Source of the DNA: Rhodospirillales bacterium
GTDB lineage: Bacteria; Pseudomonadota; Alphaproteobacteria; Rhodospirillales; 2-02-FULL-58-16
DNA: 12,197 nucleotides
Reading direction: 5' to 3'
NCBI GenBank assembly: GCA_021775195.1
Contig: JAJFIG010000403.1
Span: 1 to 12,197, forward strand
A program made the position numbers and the translations under genes. The notes below the pieces were generated by a model. The model saw only the letters and a program-made list of their open reading frames with translations, made no database searches and was not told the DNA's origin. Shown piece by piece: positions 6,022 through 12,197 of the stretch (position 1 is the stretch's first letter; each line of letters begins with the position of its first letter).

Positions 6022-6614
6022 TACCAGTAGAGGATCAACTTATCGCCTTGCACTTTGTAGCCATCGAGGCGCTTTAGGAACCCCATGCCGAGGAGCGAAA
6101 TACCTATGGGAGCCTCGTTGACCACGGCGTCGATATCGTAAAGGGTCAGGGCACCGACTCGGAAGCGTCTAAGGGTGACAGGGGCAACGCGGACAGGCCC
6201 GTTGGCGGTTATGAACTCCCGTGTGAAATGGCGATCGCGCAGACGCAGCCCCATGCGCTCGGCGTCGGCCGGATCAAGGGCGATTTCCGTCGCCCCGGTA
6301 TCGACCATGAAGCGGACATCGGTATCTTCGACCCGGGCAGTGAGTAAGAAATGCCCTCCCCTCCCTCGGGGGATGGTGATGGTTCGGTGAGCCTGCGAGG
6401 ACGAATCCTTGGCTGCCTTTTTTCGGACCGGAGACGGCGCCGTTGATTCGCTTTGCAGCGACTCCCCGAGGCCGAAAATCACATCGCGGTAGGTAATCGC
6501 CGCCACCACGGCGGTACCCAGAATAACCCAAAGAAGCAGGCGGCGGAGCGCCCAACCGAGAACGTTGCCGCCGGGCGGTTGCCGCGTCAGGTCCTCCTCC
6601 CACCGATCAGCCAT
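6021..6614 (-). CDS. Membrane-anchored retropepsin-like aspartic protease (TIGR02281-type, clan AA)
   Basis: The 197-residue protein has an N-terminal cytosolic stub, RR at 24-25, one membrane segment at about 26-42, then a linker and a retropepsin-like domain (about 78-197) that should face the periplasm. The catalytic motif is FMVDTGATEIAL with D105-T106-G107, preceded by HFLLTARVEDTDV and followed by the flap-like ITANGPVRVAPV. Near the C-terminus is SLLGMGFLKRL, the second conserved element of this family. One DTG per chain implies a homodimer, as in retroviral proteases. Length and layout match the single-pass TIGR02281 proteins common in alphaproteobacteria, whose substrates are largely unknown. 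A 10-bp palindrome GACTTAAGTC (6615-6624) sits directly before the ATG, and the ribosome binding site there is weak. The IalB-like gene diverges 212 bases away. Confidence 0.87.
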   Translation of the reverse strand: MADRWEEDLTRQPPGGNVLGWALRRLLLWVILGTAVVAAITYRDVIFGLGESLQSESTAPSPVRKKAAKDSSSQAHRTITIPRGRGGHFLLTARVEDTDVRFMVDTGATEIALDPADAERMGLRLRDRHFTREFITANGPVRVAPVTLRRFRVGALTLYDIDAVVNEAPIGISLLGMGFLKRLDGYKVQGDKLILYW

Positions 6615-6826
6615 GACTTAAGTCCATCTGGAACACATCACCGGGAATAGCTCTTTCGCGATCACTCTTCGGGTTCTCCGAGTATGGCGAACTGCGTCCG
6701 GACGGGCAAGATGGAGAGAGTGTGATTTCCTGTCTTCTATTCGCCTAAAGGTATGCACGTCGCCCAATTGACAAATGACCACACAGCTTCCTGGCACCCC
6801 CTCCCACGATCGAGTAGATTCACAAC

Positions 6827-7444
6827 ATGAACGACGATAGGGCATCTCGTAGCATGAGAGACAGATCATCCACTCCCTCTTCAGCCGTGGCTAACCACCG
6901 GGCGACACGGTGGCGTCGCAGATTGCTTGCCATTGTCGTTATCATCCTCGGCTTTTTCGTTCACCTATCCGCCATTGCCGGATATGTGATCTATTTTCAT
7001 ACCTTTGGTGACTGGACGGTCGTCTGTTCCAAGGACGAGCCAACCAATCGCAAGTCCTGTACCCTGAGCGCGCCGCCGCCGGCGATCGATCTGTCGAACA
7101 AGCGAAGCAACCTGACGGTGGCAGAGCACAGCAACGGAACCGTGACCGTGTTCATTCGCGTCGGCGGCAAGGTCGAAATCGGCCAGCCGGTCTATCTTCG
7201 GATTGATGAAAACCCCTTTCACGAGGCCCGCCCCAACCGCTTTGGCGAAACCGGATGGACCGGGGAAGCGGCCATCGCTATCCGCGGCCAACTGGAAAAT
7301 GGCGAGCGAATGGTATTGCGTTCGTTCCCGGCGGGCACGGGGAAACCACGCGACGAAGTACTGTCCTTGGGAGGTTTCGCCGAAGCTCTGAAAACGTACC
7401 GAACCAATCTCCGGACCTACGGTGTCCTTGGATCACCGAGGTAA
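6827..7444 (+). CDS. IalB-like (invasion-associated locus B) membrane-anchored protein
   Basis: The 205-residue protein begins with a polar Ser/Arg-rich segment, then RWRRR and one membrane segment at about 33-56. A periplasmic domain begins FGDWTVVCSKD, the hallmark start of the IalB family, with Cys67 and Cys78 likely bridged. The rest is beta-rich (SNLTVAEH, TVTVFIRVGG, VYLRIDENP) and ends with a helix rich in the GGFAEALKTY pattern typical of the family. The name comes from a Bartonella invasion locus, but homologues are widespread in free-living alphaproteobacteria and invasion should not be assumed. The ATG at 6827 lacks a clear ribosome binding site; an in-frame ATG at 6854 is an alternative. 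The family match is good, the function open. Confidence 0.75.
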   Translation: MNDDRASRSMRDRSSTPSSAVANHRATRWRRRLLAIVVIILGFFVHLSAIAGYVIYFHTFGDWTVVCSKDEPTNRKSCTLSAPPPAIDLSNKRSNLTVAEHSNGTVTVFIRVGGKVEIGQPVYLRIDENPFHEARPNRFGETGWTGEAAIAIRGQLENGERMVLRSFPAGTGKPRDEVLSLGGFAEALKTYRTNLRTYGVLGSPR

Positions 7445-7468
7445 TCCAGGCGCCGGCGAAGACGGAGG

Positions 7469-7822
7469 CTAGGTCTCTTCGGTTGGTGGCGGCTGGGACC
7501 CCTCGGGCGCAGCCGCCGGAATTTCGGCGTCCGGGTTCTCTTCCATCATGTTGGCCACGGTTTCGCAAGTCTGGGCGTTGGTTTCCATCTGCTCCTGATA
7601 GGGCGGATTGGCTTCGCCAACGGTTCGCATGAACCGCGCCGCGTTGCGCAAGAGCACCGCCGCCTGCGCGGGCGCCGCAATGGCTTGATCGGCGCCCATG
7701 TCCATGGCTTGGGCGCCACCTTCCAGCTGACCCTCATGATCCGGGTGTTCCTTGCCCATGGCGCGCAGGAATGTTGCCGTGCTCTTCAAGAGTTCGGCGG
7801 CAAGATCGGCGGTAGTGGCCAT
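7469..7822 (-). CDS. Small acidic hypothetical protein with internal duplication (117 aa)
   Basis: I do not recognise a named family. The open frame reaches back to 7930, but the start is the ATG at 7822, which has AGGA ten bases upstream and does not overlap egtD. The product is acidic, Met- and Ala-rich and helical. Residues 11-42 (LLKSTATFLRAMGKEHPDHE...) and 57-88 (LLRNAARFMRTVGEANPPYQ...) are two copies of one unit offset by 46 residues, sharing about a third of positions, including FxR, G, P, QxE and AQ. The tail is Pro/Glu-rich. It follows egtD by 50 bases on the same strand and is probably cotranscribed. No signal peptide or membrane segment is visible. Confidence 0.75.
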   Translation of the reverse strand: MATTADLAAELLKSTATFLRAMGKEHPDHEGQLEGGAQAMDMGADQAIAAPAQAAVLLRNAARFMRTVGEANPPYQEQMETNAQTCETVANMMEENPDAEIPAAAPEGSQPPPTEET

Positions 7823-7872
7823 GGTCGTGTTCCTTTCAGTCCAGATGCAACTGGTAAACAGGCTTGCACATT

Positions 7873-8853
7873 CTAAAGGGCCGGTGTGCGGAAGTAATGA
7901 ATACTGAACAACTCGGCCTCGTCCGTCCACACGGACATGGGCCTGAACCCGGCCCGACCGGCCAAGGCCTGGAAGCCCCGAATAGTATACTTGTAAGAGT
8001 TTTCCGTATGAATGGTCTCGCCAGCATCAAAGGCAAACTCCCGACCGGCGGCCCTCACTATCTGCGGCTTGCGGCTGATCAGGTGCATCTCGATGCGGCC
8101 AGCGCGCGGCTCGAAAAAGGCATAGTGGTCAAATGCCTCGACATCGATGTCGCCGGCCAGCTCCCGGTTGATGCGGGCCAAGAGGTTGCGGTTGAATGCC
8201 GCGGTGATACCCTGTGCGTCATTGTAGGCGGCGTGCAGCACCGCCGGGTCCTTCTTGAGGTCAACACCGATCAAGAGATCACCTTCCGGGCCCACGATAT
8301 CCGCCATGCTTCGCAACAGGTCGACGGCCGTTTCTTCGTCGAAATTACCGATAGTCGAACCGGGGAAGAAGGCGATCCGCCGACCTGCCGATGTCTGGTT
8401 CGGTTCCGGGACATCGAAAGACCCCATGAAATCAGCACACACGCCGCTTACGTCGAGGGCCGGATAATCCCCCGCCAGGTCGGCGACGGCGGCCATCAAA
8501 TGATCGCAGGAAATGTCGATGGCGACATACGATGCCGGTTGATCCAGGCCGTCCAACAGGAGACGCACCTTGTCCACCGACCCGCAACCCAGTTCGATGA
8601 TCCGCGCGTCCTGTCCCGCCAGAGCCCTGATCTCGCCCCGGTTCGCCTTCAAGATCGCCGATTCGGTCCGCGTCGGATAGTACTCGGGCAGGTCACAGAT
8701 CAGATCAAACAGCTTCGAGCCTTCGGCGTCGTAGATGTACTTGCAGGGCAAGCTTTTAGGATCGCTGGACAAGCCCCGTATTACTGCCTCCTCGAACGTT
8801 TCACCCTTAGGATCAAAGTCTTGGGAGGTGGCAAATCGAGGCGTTGCGGGCAT
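7873..8853 (-). CDS. egtD: L-histidine N-alpha-methyltransferase (ergothioneine biosynthesis)
   Basis: EgtD moves three methyl groups from S-adenosylmethionine to the amino group of histidine, giving hercynine, the first step of ergothioneine synthesis. The 326-residue length is typical. Visible marks are SLPCKYIYDAEGSKLFD and LPEYYPTRTE in the N-terminal part, ELGCGSVDK (87-95) for cofactor binding, and FFPGSTIGNF with N170, matching the histidine-binding Asn. AAYND has Y210, and HTENSYKYT has E284 and S286 at the two positions that grip the substrate. The ATG at 8853 has GGAAG five bases upstream. The usual partner egtB (sulfoxide synthase) is not beside it; upstream is the DUF1489 gene (85-base gap) and downstream the 117-aa gene. 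The enzyme assignment is strong; pathway completeness cannot be judged here. Confidence 0.93.
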   Translation of the reverse strand: MPATPRFATSQDFDPKGETFEEAVIRGLSSDPKSLPCKYIYDAEGSKLFDLICDLPEYYPTRTESAILKANRGEIRALAGQDARIIELGCGSVDKVRLLLDGLDQPASYVAIDISCDHLMAAVADLAGDYPALDVSGVCADFMGSFDVPEPNQTSAGRRIAFFPGSTIGNFDEETAVDLLRSMADIVGPEGDLLIGVDLKKDPAVLHAAYNDAQGITAAFNRNLLARINRELAGDIDVEAFDHYAFFEPRAGRIEMHLISRKPQIVRAAGREFAFDAGETIHTENSYKYTIRGFQALAGRAGFRPMSVWTDEAELFSIHYFRTPAL

Positions 8854-8938
8854 AAAGACTTCCGGCGGGCTGACGTGGCTGCCCTCATGCTAGCTCATCC
8901 CCCTACCCGGGAACAACCGGCCTTGGCTGGCTACTTCG

Positions 8939-9376
8939 TCACAGAAGACCGAGCGCTCGGAGTTCGGCCGCCAATTCCGATGGCACTTCGGCCGGGCCAC
9001 GAGCGGCGCGGGTCGCGTCCGGCGGTGCCTTTTCGCCAGCCAGATAGCGCCAACCCTGGAACGGCTTGCAGGGGCGCAGCTCGGTCTTGACCAGTTTGGG
9101 GTCGAGGATCAAGGCACAGGACGGACGGCCTTCCTCATTGACGATGCGGTCGATGGTGGTCAGCCGTTGGCGAACACGCACGAACCCCTTGATCACCCAA
9201 TACAGGGACCCTCCGTCCAGCAATTCGGCGGCCCGCCTCGGCATATGGCGGGTGACATGGCGAAGGGTCGGCACCTCGCCCCGCTGTCGGGCCTGTTCCA
9301 GGCGGTCCGCCTGTCTCTCGACAAGGTGATCGACACTGCGGATGCCGACGCACATTTTGATCAGATGGACGCTCAC
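8939..9376 (-). CDS. DUF1489 family protein
   Basis: The 145-residue protein matches the alphaproteobacterial DUF1489 family along its whole length: start [15 protein letters not shown], then [27 protein letters not shown], then a basic RVRQRL helix, [16 protein letters not shown] and PFQGWRYL. No enzymatic motif or function is established. The start is a GTG (9374-9376) that overlaps the stop of the HMG-CoA lyase gene as GTGA. Four-base overlaps of this kind usually mean translational coupling, and there is no separate strong ribosome binding site. Its place behind hmgL shows cotranscription with leucine breakdown genes but does not prove a role in it. Confidence 0.85.
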   Translation of the reverse strand: MSVHLIKMCVGIRSVDHLVERQADRLEQARQRGEVPTLRHVTRHMPRRAAELLDGGSLYWVIKGFVRVRQRLTTIDRIVNEEGRPSCALILDPKLVKTELRPCKPFQGWRYLAGEKAPPDATRAARGPAEVPSELAAELRALGLL

Positions 9377-10281
9377 GAGGACCGCCGTGCCGCCATCGCT
9401 TGAGAGACCTTGGATGCCGGCTCGCGGCCGAGGGCGTCACAGATGAACCAACCGGCGTCGGCCAGAGGATCAAGATCGATCCCGGTCTCGACGCCCAGTC
9501 CATCAAGCATGAACAGCACATCCTCCGAGGCGACGTTGCCCGACGCACCCTGGGCATAGGGACACCCGCCTAATCCGGCAACCGAGCTGTCGATGACGGT
9601 CACACCCCGTTCAAGGACAGCCAGGATGTTGGCCAGGGCCTGGCCGTAGGTGTCATGAAAATGGGCCGCCAGTTTGGTCACCGGCGCCACCCGGCTGACG
9701 GCATCGACCAGGGTTTGGGCCTTACCCGGCGTTCCGACACCGATGGTATCGCCTAGTGAAATTTCGTAGCACCCCATGGCCAGCAGCCGCTCCACCACCC
9801 GGGCGACGGCCGCGGGTTCGATTTCGCCTTCATAAGGACATCCCAAGACGCAAGATACATAACCGCGCACCCGAACGCCATGGGCCCGGGCGGCCTCGCT
9901 GACGGTGGCGAAGCGGTCCAGGCTTTCGGCAACGGAACAGTTGATGTTCTTCCGGGAGAAGGTCTCCGAGGCTGCGCCAAATACAGCAACCTCGTCCGCA
10001 CCCGCCGCAATTGCCGCTTCGAGGCCCTTCATGTTGGGCGTCAGAACCGGATAGGAGACCCCGGGTTTGCGGGTGATGGCGGCCAGAACCTCGGTGCTGT
10101 CGGCCATTTGCGGCACCCATTTCGCCCAGACGAAGCTGCCCGATTCGATGACCGGCAGCCCGGCGTCCCCGAGGCGGTGGATCAATTCGATCTTGACCTT
10201 CGTGGGTACGGTCCCAGGTTCGTTCTGCAGACCATCCCGAGGGCCGACTTCGACCATTTTGACCTTGGACGGTAGGCGCAT
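9373..10281 (-). CDS. Hydroxymethylglutaryl-CoA lyase
   Basis: This cytosolic enzyme splits HMG-CoA into acetyl-CoA and acetoacetate, the last step of leucine degradation. The 302-residue TIM-barrel protein has all key residues: [10 protein letters not shown] with R15, D16 and Q19, [11 protein letters not shown] with the metal ligands H207 and H209, and the signature [14 protein letters not shown] with catalytic Cys240 and N249. FSRKNINCS and SYPVLTPN are also typical. The ATG at 10281 directly follows the TAG of the carboxylase subunit gene (no gap). Its GAGGGG ribosome binding site lies inside that gene, a clear sign of one operon. The downstream GTG of the DUF1489 gene overlaps its stop. 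Usual symbols are hmgL, mvaB or liuE. Confidence 0.95.
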   Translation of the reverse strand: MRLPSKVKMVEVGPRDGLQNEPGTVPTKVKIELIHRLGDAGLPVIESGSFVWAKWVPQMADSTEVLAAITRKPGVSYPVLTPNMKGLEAAIAAGADEVAVFGAASETFSRKNINCSVAESLDRFATVSEAARAHGVRVRGYVSCVLGCPYEGEIEPAAVARVVERLLAMGCYEISLGDTIGVGTPGKAQTLVDAVSRVAPVTKLAAHFHDTYGQALANILAVLERGVTVIDSSVAGLGGCPYAQGASGNVASEDVLFMLDGLGVETGIDLDPLADAGWFICDALGREPASKVSQAMAARRSS

Positions 10282-12197
10282 CTAGGTCCCCTCGAACGCC
10301 ACCAGCTCGGCGCCTTCGTCGACCTGGTCGCCGACGGCGTAATGGACGGCGACAACGGTCCCGTCCATGGGCGCGGCGACGGCATGCTCCATTTTCATCG
10401 CCTCCAGGACCATGAGGGTCGCGCCGGCATGGACATGGGTGCCGGCCTCGACCTCGACGGCGACGATACGGCCCGGCATGGGCGCCGTAAGGCTGCCCGA
10501 CGGGGTTTCGCGCTGATCGGCAAGTGCCGCCGGATCGATCAAGGTCAATGTTCGCGCGGTGCCGCGATCCATGATGGTCAGGTCGTTGCCGTTGCGGGCA
10601 ACGCCGGCCTTGACCCTCACACCATCGATATCGGCGACTAAATCGCCGGCACCATCGATCCAGGCACCGGCGTTGACGATCCCGCCCGGCAACTCGAGAA
10701 CATATGTGGCGCCCCGGTAGCGCAGGGTAATAGTGACTTCGTCGGCACCGTCCCCGAAGGTGAGGATATGGCGGCTGTCGCCGTTGAGGCGCCATCCCTG
10801 AGTCCCATGCCAGGGCGAATAGGGGTCGGAGGAGCGCCCTGCGGTCTCCCGGCCCTGCCGGGTGCGATCGACCATCACGGCGAGGGAGGCAAGGGCCAAT
10901 ACTCGGTCCGAAGCCCGGCCCGCGCTCGGCATGAGAGACTCCCGGTGGCGGTCGATGAACCCGGTATCGATGTCGCCGCCGGCAAACGCCGGATGGGCGG
11001 CGACGGTCCGCAGGAATTCAAGGTTGGTGCTGACTCCGGCAATCTGCACCTCCTCGAGCACGCCACACAGGCGCTGGACCGCGGCCTTCCTCGTTTCCGC
11101 CCAGACAACGATCTTGGCGATCAGGGAATCGTAATGGACCGATATCTCGTCGCCTTCGTGAAAGCCGGTGTCGACCCGCGCGGCGCCGGCATAGGCCGTC
11201 AGCCTGGGCAGACGGAAACAACTCAGGCGCCCCGCCGCCGGCAGGAAGTCCCGTCCCGGGTCCTCGGCGCAGAGGCGGGCCTCGATGGCGTGGCCGGCGC
11301 AATGGATATCCTCCTGAGTGCACGGCAGTGGTGCCCCGGCGGCAACGGACAATTGCCAGGAAACCAAGTCGGCGCCGACGACCATCTCGGTTACCGGGTG
11401 TTCCACCTGCAGCCGCGTATTCATCTCGAGGAAATAGAAATCCTTCCCGTCGACCATGAATTCGACGGTGCCGGCGCCCTGATAATCGATAGCCCGCGTC
11501 GCCGCCAGGGCGGCCCCGGCCATGGCGTCCCGGAGACCCTCGGGCAAACCCGGGGCCGGAGCTTCCTCGATGACCTTCTGGTGGCGGCGCTGGATGGAAC
11601 AGTCACGGTCGAACAGGTGTACGGCGTTGCCGTGGGCGTCGGCAAAGACCTGAATTTCGACGTGACGCGGGCAGTCCAGGTATTTCTCAATCAACAATTG
11701 ATCGTCGCCGAAGGCCGCTTTCGACTCGCGCCGCGCCCCCTCCAAGGCTTCGCCCAGCGCAGGTGCCGCCTCTACCACTCGCATGCCACGGCCACCGCCA
11801 CCGGCCGAGGCCTTGAGCAGGACCGGATAACCAATGCGGTCAGCCTCCCTGGCCAATACCTCCAAGTCCTGACCTTCCCCATGATAACCGGGGACGACGG
11901 GAACGCCGGCGCGCTCCATCATGGCCTTGGCGGTTATCTTCGAGCCCATGGCACGGAGAGCCTCGGCGGGCGGGCCGATGAAGACTAGCCCAGCATCGGC
12001 AACAGCCTCGGCAAACACGGGATTCTCGGCCAGGAACCCATACCCCGGATGGACGGCTTCGGCTCCGGACTTCAAGGCGGCGTCCATGATGACATCGATG
12101 TCGAGATAGCTCTCTGCCGCCGGGGCAGGTCCGATGCAACGGGCCTCGTCGTCGAGGCTAACGTGCAGCGCGTCGCAGTCGGCCTCGGAATAGACGG
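10282..12197 (-). CDS. Biotin-containing subunit of 3-methylcrotonyl-CoA carboxylase (5' end beyond window)
   Basis: The frame stays open to the window edge, so the gene is cut at its 5' end. The internal ATG at 12087 is not the start, since the 36 codons before it match the family (RCIGPAPAAESYLDID). About 637 residues are visible and roughly 30 are missing. In visible numbering the biotin carboxylase part has the ATP-grasp Gly loop AGGGGRGM (about 131-138), RDCSIQRRHQK and EMNTRLQVEHPVTE (257-270). A linker domain follows, then the biotinyl domain with EAMKMEH, biotin lysine at codon 10393-10395. It carboxylates biotin for transfer to 3-methylcrotonyl-CoA. The substrate is inferred from the abutting HMG-CoA lyase gene; propionyl-, geranyl- or acetyl-CoA carboxylase subunits look alike. 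The carboxyltransferase subunit gene should lie beyond 12197. Usual symbols are mccA or liuD. Confidence 0.9.
   Translation of the reverse strand, partial: VYSEADCDALHVSLDDEARCIGPAPAAESYLDIDVIMDAALKSGAEAVHPGYGFLAENPVFAEAVADAGLVFIGPPAEALRAMGSKITAKAMMERAGVPVVPGYHGEGQDLEVLAREADRIGYPVLLKASAGGGGRGMRVVEAAPALGEALEGARRESKAAFGDDQLLIEKYLDCPRHVEIQVFADAHGNAVHLFDRDCSIQRRHQKVIEEAPAPGLPEGLRDAMAGAALAATRAIDYQGAGTVEFMVDGKDFYFLEMNTRLQVEHPVTEMVVGADLVSWQLSVAAGAPLPCTQEDIHCAGHAIEARLCAEDPGRDFLPAAGRLSCFRLPRLTAYAGAARVDTGFHEGDEISVHYDSLIAKIVVWAETRKAAVQRLCGVLEEVQIAGVSTNLEFLRTVAAHPAFAGGDIDTGFIDRHRESLMPSAGRASDRVLALASLAVMVDRTRQGRETAGRSSDPYSPWHGTQGWRLNGDSRHILTFGDGADEVTITLRYRGATYVLELPGGIVNAGAWIDGAGDLVADIDGVRVKAGVARNGNDLTIMDRGTARTLTLIDPAALADQRETPSGSLTAPMPGRIVAVEVEAGTHVHAGATLMVLEAMKMEHAVAAPMDGTVVAVHYAVGDQVDEGAELVAFEGT

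Noticed and set aside
6768..6796. Perfect TTGACA -35 box upstream of the IalB-like gene
   Set aside because: The hexamer 17 bases downstream is CTGGCA, not a -10 box, and nearby spacings give nothing better.
6618..6869. 83-codon minus-strand frame between the retropepsin and IalB-like genes
   Set aside because: Cys/Arg-rich unordered product, no ribosome binding site, and it overlaps the start of the IalB-like gene.
7864..9090. 408-codon open frame on the plus strand opposite egtD
   Set aside because: It is the antisense shadow of egtD and part of the DUF1489 gene, both of which have strong family motifs.
10768..11988. 406-codon open frame on the plus strand opposite the carboxylase gene
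   Set aside because: It is antisense to conserved biotin carboxylase motifs and is explained by third-position GC bias.

Overview
The window reads as chromosomal DNA of an alphaproteobacterium, most likely of the Rhodospirillales type. The reasons are the family mix (DUF1489 protein, IalB-like protein, a receiver protein with a C-terminal GPDRRR/AERR tail, an alphaproteobacterial pentapeptide protein) and a moderately GC-rich coding composition. This placement is inferred from protein character, not from a marker gene. No rRNA, tRNA, CRISPR array, insertion sequence or integrase was seen.

Layout. (1) 1-1277: an AT-rich control region with a clear sigma-70 promoter and a 12-bp inverted repeat, then a leucine/branched-chain amino acid dehydrogenase (+). 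(2) 1289-4090, all on the minus strand: a stand-alone HPt-like protein, a stand-alone CheY-type receiver, a two-BON-domain lipoprotein, and a stand-alone protoglobin sensor with an unusual N-terminal run of Asp/Glu-Arg-Arg hexapeptides. Gaps of 106-189 bp separate them, so they may be separate transcripts. Several dyad sites lie upstream of the HPt gene. (3) 4091-4373: an AT-rich divergent control region, then a 456-residue protein with 69 uninterrupted pentapeptide repeats (+). (4) 5707-6614, minus: a membrane-anchored retropepsin-like protease, then a small basic protein whose ribosome binding site is predicted to be held in a hairpin that starts in the protease stop codon. (5) 6827-7444, plus: a membrane-anchored IalB-like protein. 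(6) 12197-7469, minus: a tight gene string with the biotin subunit of (probably) 3-methylcrotonyl-CoA carboxylase, cut by the window edge, HMG-CoA lyase, a DUF1489 protein, the ergothioneine enzyme EgtD, and a small internally duplicated protein.

How the genes work together. Leucine dehydrogenase at the left end and the carboxylase and lyase at the right end are the first step and two late steps of leucine breakdown to acetyl-CoA and acetoacetate, although about 8 kb of unrelated genes separate them. The central minus-strand block supplies a possible phosphotransfer module (HPt plus receiver) beside a haem-based gas or redox sensor that has no output domain. That these proteins signal to one another is a hypothesis.

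The most unusual signals are the exact six-residue periodicity in front of the globin, the length and regularity of the pentapeptide solenoid, the stop-codon-linked hairpin over the small gene's ribosome binding site, and the ACGTGCA dyad cluster upstream of the HPt gene. I saw no defence system, mobile element or biosynthetic cluster.
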